Source: Bradysia coprophila (taxonomy: Eukaryota > Arthropoda > Insecta > Diptera > Sciaridae). From it: a stretch of 64,000 nucleotides of DNA. The notes under the pieces were generated by a model. That model was given only the letters and a program-made list of their open reading frames with translations, was not told where the DNA came from and did not search any database. How positions within the stretch are numbered: position 1 is the stretch's first letter; each line of letters opens with the position of its first letter. Both the position numbers and the translations under genes were made by a program. The stretch is from contig NW_023503555.1 of the NCBI RefSeq assembly GCF_014529535.1, positions 496,001 through 560,000 of the forward strand, in the 5' to 3' direction. Positions 1 to 15,500 of this stretch are shown here, piece after piece.

Positions 1-1068
1 TGGTGTTTTTTGAGCAACTATCTTTGCGACAAGAGTATAGAGTCGGAAAACACTCGTCAAAGCGAGTTGGTCCAAAAACTCATGAATGAGTTTGCGAGTA
101 TCACAAAACTACTTCCGAATGAATGACTGAATTGCCTAGTAAATCCAATGCATCACATAGCTAACCTCAAAAAATTTTTTTTTTTTGAAACATTGAGGTT
201 ATGTGGATGTAATTGACAACTAATTTGACAGTAATTTTAGAGAATTTGAGAAGACACAGCTTTTTGACAATGATCTGTACATTGAATGTTGCTGAATTCA
301 TTCATTCGGAAGCAGCTTATTTGTGAGTTTTTGAGCACTTGCTCCGGTAGGTGTAATCAAACGACTTTGCTTCGGATTAAATGACTGTCCCATTCGAAAG
401 TCTAATAAATGCCAAAAACATAGGAATTCACGTAAAAAGTGAATCGAAAACATCCTTTATGTAATGGATCACTTTCGCAGGGGGCAAACTGCTATATTGT
501 CGTCAACTTTCGCATGTGGCAGGCAATGAAAGTAGTATTTTGGTGAATGTCTTGTCTCATTAAACTAACTTTGCACATTTTCGTATCTAATACTCTTCTC
601 TCCTCTTCTGAAGTTTTTCTCCATCTTAACATTTAACACCTGCCAATCGTATCGCCTAGTGTTTCATGCAAAATCCGTTACTCAGTTCTTTTAACATGCA
701 TTTTGCAAAGGAAATGGACACAATCGACTCTTATATTCGTCGTTGTTTTCACTAAGAGATCACTAGTCGTTTCTGAAAGGTGAGAAATGGCAGAATTTTT
801 ACATTCATTGTCAACATTCAACTTTCTATGCCATTGTTCATTAATAGAAATTAAGAGAGAACAAAGTATTGCTCGCAGACGGCTATTTCATCTGTTGACG
901 ACAGGGACGACAAAAATAAACGATTAACTGTGGACGTACGATTTCTTATATAACAAAACGAATGATAAAACCATTGAAGTACAAGATTACGTTCCAATCT
1001 TATAAACATAGGTACTTTGAACTTTGATCAAAAGAAGTAAAAGATTCGACGATCATGTTGGTTAGAAG

Positions 1069-1259
1069 CAGTGAAATTTCAGGATTAATTTGCTTCAGCT
1101 TTTTTTCAGCTGATCCACACATACAATCAAAACTGCTTATACTTGTTAATATGGTTTTACCACTACCACGAACCTGTATGAAGCATCTTCAACCGTTTTG
1201 ATTGTATATGTGGATCAGCTGAAAAAAAGCTGAAGCAAATTGATGCTGAAATTTCACTG
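1069..1259. repeat. Foldback element (MITE-like)
   Basis: Long terminal inverted repeats begin CAGTGAAATTTCAG and end with the complement CTGAAATTTCACTG. They continue inward for about 60 bases through a shared CTTCAGCTTTTTTTCAGCTG block and a TACAATCAAAAC block. The unique middle is about 60 bases. No convincing target-site duplication flanks it. A related end (CAGCTGAAGCAAATTT) occurs near 55550 in intron 1 of the pickpocket gene. Confidence 0.7.
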
Positions 1260-2599
1260 CCTGTAACTGTATGTTTGTCAACTGCAAAAGATTTACTCAG
1301 ATTACTGACCGGCATTGTGCATCTTCAAGAATTTAAAAAAATAATTTTTTTAATAATTTCGAGAATTTTTGAAGAATTGATTTCACGAAAATTGGCCTTG
1401 CATGCAGGCGCTGATTTATTGTTGAAGAAATGAGAATTTGTGTGTGTTAGAAGTGAGCACTGCACTTTCCGATCAATTGATGGATTGAATTTAATATCTT
1501 GTCCGCTCTGAACCTTTCCATTTCTTTTTAATCTAAGAGTTACGTTAATCACAAACGTAGATTTACTCCATTTTTATCTGGTATTTGCCGTCGAATTCAG
1601 AATTGCCATTACGGCTATTCGAGCACAGTCTTTTGAAAAAGATAAGCCGGTCGAATGGTTGATTCACACGAGCGAATCACATAAATTATCGCCACAATAT
1701 TTTTGGATTATAATTGATTCTGTCATGTTATATCACTTCTCGATGGCTTGTTTTACCGGCCTCTGCAAACGGATTTGTTTTGAATGTAAAAAACTCAATT
1801 AATTCTATGCGAAGCCCGCAAATGAATACCCTTACAATAAGTCGACCGAGGATTATCCCAGAAACTCTTTGTTGTAACATTGGCGGAATGCTCATTGATC
1901 TGTGTCTTAAGGTTCTGTTGAAAAAAAAAACCTTTTTTAGACATAAGACCATCCATAAAAGTTAATTTCGAGCAATAGAAAAAAAAGAGAATATCGAGAG
2001 CAGCAAGTAGTATTGAATGTCACGACAAAAAAATATATTTTTCCAATTCTGAAACTGTTTATCATAATAAAACCACAATAAGTCATCAATCATCGAACCA
2101 CCAAGAGGTATTTGACCTCTTATTGTATTCATAAAAAAACAATCTTTGTCCATGCTGTGGATGATGTAATGCGGTGTACCTAAGAAAGAGCGATACACAT
2201 TACTCATTTGAGGCAAGCACTTTTTATTAGACTTTTTTTCTGTCGAAACTCGTTGAAGAAAGAAAGATAGCCGAAACGAACGTAAAAAACAATTCAAAAG
2301 TTTTTTTTTTCATTCCATTTCGGTGTAATTAAATCATGTAAAAACGTGCTCTGGTTATACCTTTAAGTATTAAATTCAACGTTGGTCGTTAGTACGCATC
2401 GAATTCAAATAAAATGTTCAGAGCAATGAAAATCCAATTTAACGCCTACAGAAGAGCTTCTTTCGAAAAAGGTGAAGTTTTGCGATTTATTTTAAAATTA
2501 TTTTCACCGAAATCGGACTAATGGACTTTTCATATGAAAGTAACTTGTAAACACTCCAGCCAAAACACTCCTCGATGCTAAGAAATACTCGATGTTGGT

Positions 2600-3500
2600 G
2601 TGGCTAGCAGGAGGTGATCGAAATCCGAAAAAGTACGTTTTCTTATGGAAATGCATCCAGTTGCATGAAATGTACATGATCGTGTAGGTTTGTCATTAGG
2701 ATGTTAATTGCATGTACTTTCGGGGCGAATAGGGTCTAATTGGGTTTAACATATCATCTACACTTGAGACATCAGCAGTTGAAAAAATAGGAAAAGCTTG
2801 GTTATTTTGGCGAACTTTATTCATGCAACGCGGTCTGCCGAAGTCTCGAAACCCACGAAAATTCTCCAAGCATTGCTTGGCTGTTTGGTAAGATGTCTGA
2901 CCCATGACGAGTAATGTAAATTTCAGACTCGCTTTCTTTACTCTAACAAAACCATCCACACCAAACTTAGGACTGGTGCTGAAAAAATCGTCATTTCCTG
3001 TCTTGGTACGAAAAATACTATTTTGTGTAGCAACTGAAGCTGCTGCGCTCACTTACTTTTTCGTAACCAACAAACGATAACGGATTTCTGTTCAAAATTA
3101 GCACAATAACTCAATTTTTACACCTTACGGTAGGCTCTGGTTGCAAGGGGTTAACACTCACAAATTTACACGTCAAAGGTACATTAATCGCGTAACTACC
3201 CAACCCATCTTTGGTGTCATTGGAAAACTGAGACCAGTAGGGATCAGGGAAAACAGTTTTCCTATGTTTTTGTTGCGATACAACCGCTACAATTTCTCCG
3301 AAATAGTCACAATTTTACCCGATCTATGAATTGCTCATAGTTGGGATAAATTGAAGCCCAATGAGACCCTGTTTGCCCAGAAAGTACATGTAATTATATT
3401 TCTAATGACACCCCACACGACCTTGTACGTTTCATGTACCTGGGGAAATTTCCATAAGAAAAGTGCATACTTTCGGTTTTTTATCACTCACTTTCCATCA
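2600..3500. repeat. Long inverted-repeat element, family X
   Basis: The arm at about 2626-2750 is repeated in inverted orientation at about 3341-3468, with roughly 80% identity by eye. Shared blocks include TTCTTATGGAAAT, GTCATTAG and GCATGTACTTTCGGGGC. The same arm appears again near 37755-37880 and 48880-49005, and its outer part (CTCGTGTGGCTAG) appears near 35525 and 46465. The middle has no recognisable transposase. Confidence 0.6.
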
Positions 3501-6500
3501 GGGCTTAATATTTGCCTGGCAATGCCAAGTTTCACAAGAATAGTGTAAAGTGCCTGGCTTTTCACTATCCAAAAAGCATCAAATAATTATTTTGAATGTA
3601 ATTTTGGCTCGGATTTTGCTTTCTAGGATCCAATATCTTACTGGTCCTCTAAAAAATGATTCCGGTTTTGATAAGCTGTTTTTTCTAAAGAATCCCTCCT
3701 CAACAAAAGATCGGTGAATTAGCGTTCCTAAAATATGAATTTAAATTTAACGACAAAACAGTCGTGTAGCACGTCACCAAAGATTGTGATGTACTTGACT
3801 GTACAAAAACAGTTCTACAGAATGTCACATAAATAAATTGCAGACGGCGTGTTCATTGTTTAAATTAGAGAAAATATGTGACCGGCATTGTGTCAGTTAC
3901 GTCATCATTTAAGTTGGTTGGAATTTAATTCATTTCATTTGCTTGTATGTGAAGAAGGTTATTCTTTTGCAATGTGTTGCTCTCGCCTATTTACAGTTAA
4001 CTAATTCTTTTCAGTAGAAATTGAAATGAGTTAAAGGTTCAATTAGTGCAGCGTTAATAGCACGGTTTGTTTTTAAAACATAAAAGTTCTTGAAGGTAGT
4101 TTGGTTGCTTCTTTTTGTTTTATTAATGTGAATACTGTGCAATTTGAAACGAGTACACAGAAATAGAATCATAACATTATTCACACTCCTCTATTACTGT
4201 AAATAGAAATGATTTTGATTTTATATCATTTTCAACACTTAATTTTCTGATTTAATTTTCTCAAATTTTTCTAAACGAATTTCCAATAAATATTTTTTTA
4301 ACGTTCTGATAATGGCTATAAAGGTATCACGGTATAACTCAATCTATTACTTCTATCGTTTGAAATATTTTCATAAATTTCTTTCAAAATCTTCTACTTC
4401 AGCGATTTGATCAACGATGCCATATAAAAGAGCACTAGCGAGATGTCATTGCTTATTACTGTCAAGTTTGTCGATAACAGATGATTGACCGTTTTATAAT
4501 ACTAAAATGATAGCTAGTATCGATAAGATTAGGTTTTACGCATCATTGGTATTGGAGAACACCCTAGTCCACCTACTAGACAAATCTGTTTTTTTTTTAC
4601 ACATTCTGGCAGGTCAAGATTAGAATCAACCGTCGGACACTTCTTAGTTTACGGGATGTGTATGTATATATCGGGCACTCACACAGGACCATAGGACGTG
4701 AATGTATCAGTTTTATCCGTTATAAGTCACATAAGCAACTAGGATGTCTATCGTATGCCTCCGATAGTGGGATAGTGTAATATGAACTCAAGCTAAAGCG
4801 TAACATTAAAAATATCGAAAGTCATTTTCGCGTGTTCATTGACCACGGGTCAACAAAATTCGACTCGACTTTTCATCGTTTTATCCCTAGATATGTAGAT
4901 AACTATTGATGCGATTACATGTCTCCATTGCCGAGTCTATCGTTATCGGTTGATATTCAACAATTGTAAAATTTGATTGTGAAACCATTGAAAGACCAAA
5001 TAAATACAAATTCAATCTGTCCCATCACTTAACCAAAGTTTGGTTACCAAACTCGTTTTAAACAAAATGATGATGCATCGCAACGAAAAGAAATGTTTAC
5101 CAATAATTAACTTTTATAAATAACAAGCCATACATGTGATAGAGATGTCTCAGCTGTCATCACAGTGCTCTACATCTTAATTTTTCACATAGAAGTGCGT
5201 ATGTAAGCATGTTTTTGGACTCGTGTGTTTCCAACATATTAAGCGATAGCATTTTTTGAGATGACTAACGCGAAAAACACTTTTTTTTATTCATCTGAAA
5301 CGAATAACCTTGTCTGTCAAATCGGTGAGTTTGGTCAATTCATCAAAATGTCTTATTGGAAATAAAATTCTCTATTTTGAGTCACGTCTTACCACCTTTC
5401 CACCATACAACAATTGAATCTATTATTTCCTTATCCAAAGTATGGCCTGGTGTATGACGCAGAATCTATTACTTCATTGAATAAAGTATCGCCCGATGTA
5501 TGACGTAAAATCTATTACTTCATTGAATGAAGTTCATTCATTTGAACATACATTTCACTACGTAAACTGTTATATTTGGATCACATCGATTCGACAGGCA
5601 CTTTCACTCAGTTGTAGAATTCATTACTGTTCATACTATACAAAAGCATAAAGCTACTGCTAGTACGGAGTATATAAATCGTCGGCTCCTAACACTTCCA
5701 CAACTCATAAAATTCAAAATGCAATAATTGCAATTGCATCGAATTATTACCAAACCTTGCAGTGGTTGTGCGAATTCTGTTAGACCGTCCTTGTAAATGT
5801 TATTATTTTTCGTATTGTTATGTTCACAATGGGTACATTAGTAGAGGTTCTACGTTATATTGGCTAACCATTACAGCAATGTTATTATGTTAATAAATGT
5901 ACAACAACATTGTGTTCAATTTGCGATTAAAATCAGTCGGAAAAATCTGTTGCTAAGTGGATTGCATAATCGAAATTCATGTTAATATCTACATGTTGCA
6001 CGTTTTGTAGTTTAATTTGAATTGCAAACATTAATAGGACAAATAATGTGAACGGGCGATATATTCGTTGATACACAAATGGACGAAATTTATTCCGAAT
6101 TCATTAATGAGCGACTGCATCATGCAACTGACCTGATTTGCAGAGTTTTTTTCAGTTGAAATTGTTCTGTTTAATTTTCTCTTTGTAAACGTTGTAAACT
6201 TACACTCCAGTTCTGTTATCACTGAGTCGTTTGGTGTGTGCATTTCGTGAATATTTATGCACTTCCTCATCACAACCGGATACGCAAGATAGAAAGACAG
6301 CTGATAAGAAAGGACTGTCTTTCTACGGTATACTATCTAGAAATTCTTTGTCGTCTGGATGTTATCTACCGAAGACAATCAGAAAAGAATTTTTTTACAA
6401 TGTTTCCGTTCGGGTTAGGTTGTAACTGTATCTTAATTGAATTATTGTCGATCGCCACCATACAATAACCAATTTTTCATATATTTTTTTTTTCAGATAT

Positions 6501-6526
6501 AAAAGCGACAATTGTTCCAAAACACA

Positions 6527-9500
6527 ATGTGGAAGTTTATACGCGGTAAAGGTCAACAACCTTCGCCAGAACGACAGCAACTACAAAAAGAATTATTCGC
6601 ATTTCGAAAGGTAAATATTTTCGTGTCTCTGTGTGTGTATGCGTTCTTTTCTTGTGACGTCCAGTTTTATTTGTTTTGGTTTTGTTTCGTTTCACGTTTT
6701 TTTTTTAAAACAATTTATGAATTTATGAACCGAGGCTAGAAGATTAATCGTTTTCAATTAAAGTTGATTCAGCTATTGATTCGACTGTTCGTTACATTCG
6801 ACTGCCATTTCAATTTCTTTTTCGTTTGCATTGTTCAGAAGAGGTCTTTCCATTTGTTTGCTTTTTTCAATTAATTTTGACGTGTAATTGTAGAGATCGT
6901 TATCGCTGATTTTAATTTATTAAATCGCTACATTAATGCAAATTGTTGTTTTTGCTAATTTTATGTTTGTTTGAACCGTTACACCATTCATTGCTTTGTA
7001 ATGGAAATTAGCCATTGTGATTTTCCCTGTTTGAACAATTGAAAATTAAAAATGAAAATGCATCGGATATCGAGTCCTAAATCGAGTTTTAAATGATTGC
7101 CCCACCTACTCTTTGGGTAAAGCCAACAGTCTCAAACGTTAAAGAAGCGATGATTAACGTACACACTAACAGAAAAGAGTTTAAAATCAAAGCTATCAAA
7201 TTTGACCTTAACAATACCTGCATTTACTCACAACCCTATCGCCGATTCCATCGTCAGCAAAAGAATGTCACTTTGAGTTACAACTTCAAACCGCGTGATC
7301 ACCGACTACTGAACACCATTTGCTCATTTCCTCGAGTTTTTCAATTAAACATTCATAGACCTCTCTTGCACGGCAATGATACAGGAAGTAGGAAATTGGA
7401 GCCAAAGTATATAAACACTGACGGTACTTCACATCTTTTATCTTTAACAGTAGTTCAAATTCTTTTATTGGAATTGTTAAATCTGGTACTTCTTTTGTTT
7501 AAAGCATCGCCTAGAGTACGATACTACGATACACACTCTTTTACTTCATTAGTTTGGACGTATAGTTTGCTTATAACAGAACACTAGCCAGAGCTCATAT
7601 GTTTATTTATTTGACAATATTTGTCAATAACAGATGTGTTGCGGACGAATGTCTGGGGTCGCTACTCGGTGGTTTGGCATCTGAATAAACTGTAAACGCA
7701 GTCTGCATTTTGATCAAATTTTACTTTAGTTAAGCTGTACAACTAAAGTAAAACTATCAGAACTATCAGCTTTAAAATATAAACAAAAAATGACGAACAA
7801 ATAATTAGTTCCGATACACTTCTAATTATGCAAAACAAATATCACGTCTAGCGTAACTGAAAAAATAGGTTCTAGAAGAAAAAAACTAAATTTTCATCCG
7901 CTCTCGGCTCCGCCTCGCCACTTTAAAGTTCAATAGTGCATAGATGTCTTTGTCGGGTGGTTTCTCCGGCTGTAAGGCACACAGGATACCTTATGATAGC
8001 TCAAATGAAAAGTAAAAGTCCAAAGTTTGTTTTGGCCTGTAAATCGTCCCGCTATTTTCCGATTTTCCTAGAGATTTTTTAATTTTTCTCGAAAGATGAC
8101 TCTAGTTTTTGAGTTTAAAGTTAAATATTTTTTAAACTGAAATTTTTGGGGTCAAACTTTTTTCACCAATAACGTTCTACGTGTCATTCTGCAATTCAAA
8201 AAAAATGATTTTTTAACTTTTTTGGATGTGAATCTACATGCAATTTTCCATCCATTTTCGCGGATTGTTTTTCATATACAAATATATGCTTTTTGCATGA
8301 TCTACGGAGTTCAGTGCGTTAGAGAGTGGCGTGTGATAGCTCAAATTAACGGTTTTAAAACCTAATCGTTTAGCTAACAGCTAACCTCTAGTTTCTTCGA
8401 ATAGGATGTGGACTTTGGGGATTTGACGATAAACACTTATTTCGGGCGTATTGCCAACATAATGTCCTCGTCGAAGACATTTCGAGCAAGCGTTATCGTC
8501 ATTGACCCCTTTCCACTTTCTTTCTAAAGACCATCCTCTCGCTGACTCGCAATCCTGTAACTTGTGTTGTTTCCCACAGAAAATACAATCAGATCCCATT
8601 TCTCCAACATGTAAAGCGGCAGCCGTCGACATAGGAAGTTCGTACTGTTTCAATCTTTCTTTTTCGTTGTCCTTTCTGACATAGCAACTTGATATAGCTT
8701 GTTGCTTATCTCTGTCCACTTCTTGTTGTAGGAACTCCAACAAATAATCTAACTCGCTCTTCCGTGGGTTTTTGATAGATCCATCTATTTCATACTTTGC
8801 AGATCTCTGCCATGCCACCAACGTATCTTCCGGTAGACTATCCATCAGAACCAGGAACAATGACGCTTGTTCGACATACTAATTTTTCGTATATTGAAGC
8901 GAGACTAGCCTTTCTATTCATATTATCCAAACTCATCTTGAACAGTTCTAATCGACTAGACTATAACGTCTGTCGTCTGTAAAGTTGTGATGTCACTGTG
9001 ACGTTCAGAATTAATCACAACCAATGCAAATACATGCATTAAACCACATACCATTTTCCCCAACCACAATTAGTCTTACCAACTAACAAACATTTCTTGA
9101 AATTTATTCATAAGATTCATCAAAACAGAAATACGAAATATGAATAGGTGTCGGTGTGTGCACCTTTCTATTGATTTAATATTTCTCATACCAAAAAAAA
9201 ATCCACGCTGATTCATTGGAAATAATGAGCCGAAGTTCAGAAATATTAAACTTCTGTAATTGATTCCAATTTTGCGCTCACGAAATTATCAGCTTAATAG
9301 ATGAGAACCACCATATAGTTTTGACCATGACGAACCAGACACACACAACAAACAACACTTGAGAAAATTAAATTTTTTGAACTTTCACCCGCATCCGATC
9401 GTTTATTCTTTTTCAACTTAGCATCACGACCAACCTAATCATTTTAATGGTAAAATATCAAGAATTTCAATCGACTAGAAACTCTCTCGTTTGCTTTGCT

Positions 9501-12500
9501 TTCGTTGTTTTTAAATCCGAATCCAAACATCTTGAAGAATATACACGAAACGATTTTTATAACGGTATGTACGATGATTGAGGTATATGAGGTAACTAAA
9601 GTTAAACTTGGTTGTTTTGATTGACACTGAGTTTATGATGTTGTTTATAGCTAAATATATAAGTAGTCTTAGGCGGAAAATACACGAGCAACTTTGCATT
9701 GATGGGATCGACAATTATACTGCGTTTTTCATTGTAATTCGATATTCACCACAGGCTCAACAATGGACAACGCAGCATAATTGTCGATCCCATCAACGCC
9801 AAACTGTTCGTGTGCTTTTGGCTTTATAACATACGGATTGTGTAGATTATCACACATCCTTTCTGAACTTGTTGTTAATGAATGCAACAATGTAGTTCAA
9901 CATACTCACATAGGCTGTCTGAATATTAACAATTTTTGCATCTAAGATTTATCTCCATTTATTTGTTGATGTTCGCAGAATAAATGATTGATCACTAGAT
10001 CACTGGATAGATGAGCAAGTGATTGGTATGCAAAATATAAATGAAACACTTAACGTGTTAGATCATTTATGGCAACAGTAGTGCTACTAATTAGTTTCGG
10101 CATCATTGCTCGTTGCTAATCCATTTTTGTGGAATGAAAATATTCCAAATGCAATGTATTCAACAGTGAGTACGATTATGCAAGGTGTAAACCTGTTACA
10201 TTAGAATTAACTTAGATCAGTTATATCGCACCAAGCAACTTCATTGACACGGATATGATTTAATCAGCAAATCTGTTACTTCTATTGATCAAAGTATCGG
10301 CTTACTGTTCGACGCAAAATCTGTTACTTCAATAGTTTTATAACGCATAAGATTTGCTTTATAAGAATCCATTATTCGGATATCGTCTTTGATCTTTGAC
10401 ATTGTTGGCGACAACAGATGATTAGCCGCTTCGTTTCGAAATTCATCACCAACAATCGAAGTTAGAGGGCAATACTGAACAGGAAATGATTTTATGTATT
10501 GCGGCTGTTTAAAATTTAGCTTGTTTTCAGAGCTGTTTTTATAATCTCCGCAGTTGAGGGACCGCGTTCACTTTTAATCGTGAATTTTATGGCGGGGATA
10601 TTTATGCTAAGATCGTTAAAGTAAACGAACTGAAATGATAGTAGTATGTACAGTTCAGAGTATACTTCATACTGAAAATTGAGATTTTGTAATAGAAAAA
10701 CAGAATCAAATTCTACGTGAAAAGTGAACGTAAAGGGCATATAATATCCGGTCAATGTAACGTTGTACACGTTAGACCTTAGTTAGTTTATTACGTGCTA
10801 TGCCTAAGAATCGATGTGTTCCAGCCAAATTCAACTAATAAAAGCACACGACACCATACCGATCATCTTTAAACTTCTTCAAAATGTAATTCATTCTTAA
10901 TTTCAGTCTCACCTGATTAATATCGAATTAGACACCTGCTGGCTGGACGCAGCTATTGCTTGATTAGCAGTAGTCCCGCAGTGTTGTTTAGGTGTGAAAA
11001 AGAGACAACGATATAGTCGTGTAAGACAACGTAAATAGTTGTATAAATCAGACCCGAAAAGTTTCTTCTGACACAAAATGAATTTTATTTCTGAAACAAT
11101 GAGTTTTCTGTAAAACTTCTAACGATTGCCTTCGGCTCTTTTTGTTTTCTTAGCAATAAACAACGCTACAAACAGACAGAAATTTATGTAAAATAGAAGC
11201 GAAGAGAAAGTTCTTTGTCTGATGTAATTGTGGTGTTGGTTACCTGAAAATACCCAGCAAGATGATTTTACTGTTTCTATTTAATAAAAACTTTGAAATG
11301 ACTATTTGTTCACCCACAGATTGTAATATTTGTTAATAGATACAAACGAACATATCGTGAAGTAGAATTTGATTTTAAGGCGGTAACCGGTAACCCATTT
11401 AGTCTAATCTATGTGTGCGTACCTTTAACCAAAAAACCTATTTTGCAATTGAATCATAATTTCATATTTTTATCACTTGGTTTTGGTTTTATAAATTTTG
11501 TTTTTTTGTGATAACACAACCGACTCAAAAGAATAAACTCAAACTGATTACGGCGGAAAAAAATTGTTTTTTTTTTCTGTTCCATTCATTATAGTTATAG
11601 CGATGTGTGGCACCTTTTAACCTGTACGACTGTTGGTTAATGAAGGTATGAGCCATGCAATGTAACTCTTATCAACGAAAAAAAAATATTTTTTTTTATT
11701 GTAAGCTTTAACTGAACGCAAGATAAATGACTTTTTATCAGTGTGTGTACATCGGAAAATTTTTGTTCCAACCAACACCTCTGCTGGAGTGGTTGTGTGG
11801 TTCTATTTACTTGAAAATTTATTGAACAAAATATGCCATGATATGAGTAAGGTGCGGTTTTTCATTTAAATGTTTTTGAGTCATTCAACTGTGCATCTGA
11901 TCAGGATGGGGACATGACTGCGACTATTTCTAGCAAGTTTCAGTCTGAAATTCTCTTATTTCATATTAAATCAAAATTCTTTTCGCCAGCTCTTTGATAC
12001 TAGTTACAAATCAGACGTAACTTTCCAATTCAAAAGATTTTTTATTTGAAAGAATTTCGAATTCAAAATAAATTTCCGTCTCTCTTAAAAGTGAAAGTAC
12101 AATCTGCCGGCGTTGCAAAACTATATATGTTTCAAATAAAACATAAAACACGACACTGACATTTCCACCAAACATTAAATTTCAAAGTTCTTTTTTAACG
12201 TTCACGGTCAATATAACTTCTGAGTACATGATTGCATACGGAAAGTTTGCCAAGCATGAATTGAATTATTGATATTGTACACAGCGCACGCAAAGACGCA
12301 AAAAGGCAAAGTTAAATCTAACACTAATAAAATGTGTGTGCAAGTAGATTGTAACATGGATGACAACAACACAATATTATTGTGCACTGGACGTAATCAT
12401 AGCTGAATATTAATTAATATTTCATGGATTTACAGTTCGGTAAATTGTAGAGTGCTTGTGGGAAAATAAATTTAGATTACGGACATTCACACGTACAAAA

Positions 12501-15500
12501 GCGATAATTTAGATGGAAATTAGAAATGATAATGTTTTGGCCAGTCGAAACGATACGTTCTGTTGTTCTGTAACTTTCACAGACTGTGGGACATACACAC
12601 GTTACAGAATCTCTTACTTCTTTCGATCTAAGCATTTCCAAGGGATTGATACCAAATCTAGTACTTCATTAGTTGTAGCATAATTTCGATATATAAGACA
12701 GCATTAACCAAAGTTCATCGTTTATTTTTGGCGTCGTTGTCAATAACAGATGGTATAAACTGCGAAAAGGATCAGAAATTGTGTGTGCGAAATGAGTGTG
12801 AAACGAACATGAATCAGGAATACCGGAATACCGGGAAGTAAATACATAAATTTAACAATCACATGTAATCTAAGAAATTTATAAAATATCCGATACGACC
12901 CGTACTTCTGTTTTATAGGACAATATCTGCGAAAAGATTTTTATAATATATTCATCGTTATCGATTGTTTCGATTCGTCGCGGAAATTTGCGTTCATCTT
13001 AAAAAATCATTGTTATCAATCTATGATAATCTCTAAATAATTTTTTTGTCTATGAAAGAAAATAAATCACATTTTATAGTCTGACAATCAATATAACACA
13101 TATAACAGAATCTGTTAATTCTTTTGATTTAAGCATTTCCAAGGGATTAACATCATATCTAGTACTTCATTAGTTTTAGTATACATTTCGATATCATTTT
13201 TCGATGGAAAACCAACCCATCTTTCACCAGCCTATATGAACCTTGCAATCAATGAGGTTTCGCGAAAATTGTTTAATGACTCGTCTAAGCGTGTAACGCC
13301 CTTGTTAGCCTTTCACAGATGGAAAGCATGCCCCTATTATAAAATCTGTTACTTCTTTCGATCTAAGTATTAAGAATAGAGAGATCTAGTACTTCATTAA
13401 TATTATCGAACATTTCGATATATAAGATACCATTAGCCAAAGTTCATTGTTTATTATTGACGTCGCTGTCGTTAACAGATAATAGAGCCGTCTGAGAAAT
13501 AGGTTGTCTGAAGCTGACGTGATTGATTACGTATCAATGGAAAACATTAATTATTACCAGCCTTTCAAAGAAAAAAATCAGATCTCTATAACCTGGCAAT
13601 CAATGAGGAAATTTCGCGGAAATGGTTTAATGACTCACCTCAACGTGTGTCATTAACAGTTCATTAAAGCTCGACAGAGAGTTTATTGCTGCTATGCATT
13701 ATATATAACAAATTTGATAGATAGGTTGTGGAATAAAAAAAAAAGAAGAGTTGCGTCCGCGTCGGATTATATTCGAAAAAATACGTATTTCAATACACCG
13801 TGCGTTGATGATTAATACATATTTTCTTTATCAACATTTTATGTTCATTTTATGGAATACTGGCGTATAAGGTGTGTAGAAATAGATATTTTTATGTAAA
13901 CAAAAATATACAGCACGACTGATAGATAAGATAAGTAATTAAAAATAACGAAAATTTAGTTCACAAATAATTACAGGGAAACTCAATTCAGACAAGAAAC
14001 ATATAAAAAAGAATTATGAACCGAAAGAAGAAGCGAAATGCAATGCTAACAAAGCTATCCACTCCTTCTTGCCAGCCAACTCTTATCGACAAAAAGAAAT
14101 AATTTCGAATTAAAATCTCTTGAGTCTCGAATGCCTACAAAGAAATTGGTTGACAAAACCTTCTAAAGATCCCACACTTACTGCCACATTGCATGCTAAA
14201 AACTCAATAAAATAAGAAATATATCGAAAACTCACAACCGGTTTAATCTTGGGCAGGGAACATGAGGCGACGAGAAAATTGAATCGTTTTCAATAAAAAT
14301 GAGTTTATACCTACGTAGCCGCCGATTCAGACGCATCATGCTGAAATTTGTATATCTATATCGTTTCGGGAATATAATACAAAATGCAATAAATTTCCAA
14401 TGTTTGCGAGTATGGGCTAAGCGAAACGTGTTGGAGTTGTGTATAGTCATCAAATAAAATCAGTTGAAATATATTGTCGTCCGGAATCGATTACATTCTT
14501 GAGCGAAGTAACTGTTCAAAAAAATGTTTTTGTTTCTTTATTGGTCCGGTATATTGTTGTGTGGCTTCTTTTCATTTAACGGAACCGATCCCAAAAAACG
14601 ATAGAAACTGATACAAAAGAGAAAACAAAGGTTAACTTCTTATGATATCATATTTCATCTTAGAAACGACTATCTCACAACGACAACAAAATTAGGTGAT
14701 GGCTTTAGTATATGATAGTACGACGTGTATAAATGGTACTGAAGTAATATATTCTGGATCGAGTACAAGACCCTAACAAGACGTTACAAGCCTTTTATGA
14801 AAGTTTTCTTGTTGTCAAGAGCCACACTATAGGAAGTGTGCGCACCTAGAACGTTGCACAGAAAAGATTTTCGTTTTCCGATTATCTGCCAATGTACCTT
14901 TAAGCTTGTATCTTCACCATACTCAGTAACCTTCAACGTGAATCTTCTGCCTACTTCTTTCTTAGCAACGTATTGTCTGCTTCGCACCGGATAAAGGACG
15001 ATCACGGTTGTAGTACTAGTTCGATTCCCGTGTCAGGCAAAATTCCACGGTAACGTCCTGCAGTTCACTGAAGCTTCATAATTTAGGTGGTTGTCGTGTG
15101 TTAGGTGGCTGCAACTCTATGACAACACACTCTAATGATGTAACCAAAATACAGCCTTCATTTAGGCAAGATATTAATGAAGCACCTCTTGCATACTTCG
15201 ATGCGTGGTTCGAGAGCAACATCAAGACGATGCATCAGAGCAAACTTGTTATTGAACTCATACCGCATAAGTCTCCTAGTGAGGTATCTAAACATAAGCA
15301 AATATAACATGTGCGAAACTGGGCACTAGGATAATGATTGATAGAGCTTTCAATATAAAATCCCTATGAACCATTCTAGGTTCTGTTGACTTTCATCCAC
15401 CAATGTAAGACATGAAGACACTAGCAATATTATGAATTTCGAGTGAACTGTGGAATGGAAATTTACTTTTCCATTTTTCAGTTAACTCTTCTGTTTGAAA

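Larger units (their letters stand above)
1..6496. other. Non-coding DNA upstream of l(2)gl
   Basis: No convincing coding exon is visible. The stretch is AT-rich and contains inverted repeats (weak arms near 105-135 and 290-315; a clear element at 1069-1259; long arms at 2626-2750 and 3341-3468) and decayed copies of the short repeat family described at 61706-61958 (near 4395-4482 and 5415-5530). The promoter and first exon of l(2)gl should lie here, because the first coding exon is preceded by a splice acceptor, but I cannot place them from sequence alone. Confidence 0.6.

Noticed and set aside
2696-3052. 118-codon antisense frame inside the family X element
   Set aside because: No transposase motifs, and it overlaps one inverted arm; not supported as a gene.
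7093-7587. 164-codon frame in l(2)gl intron 1
   Set aside because: No recognisable domain, and its 3' half overlaps a dispersed repeat copy; most likely chance in an AT-rich intron.
14990-15050. Possible tRNA-like B-box (AGTTCGATTCC) in l(2)gl intron 1
   Set aside because: No matching A-box or acceptor pairing nearby; a single 11-base match is expected by chance.
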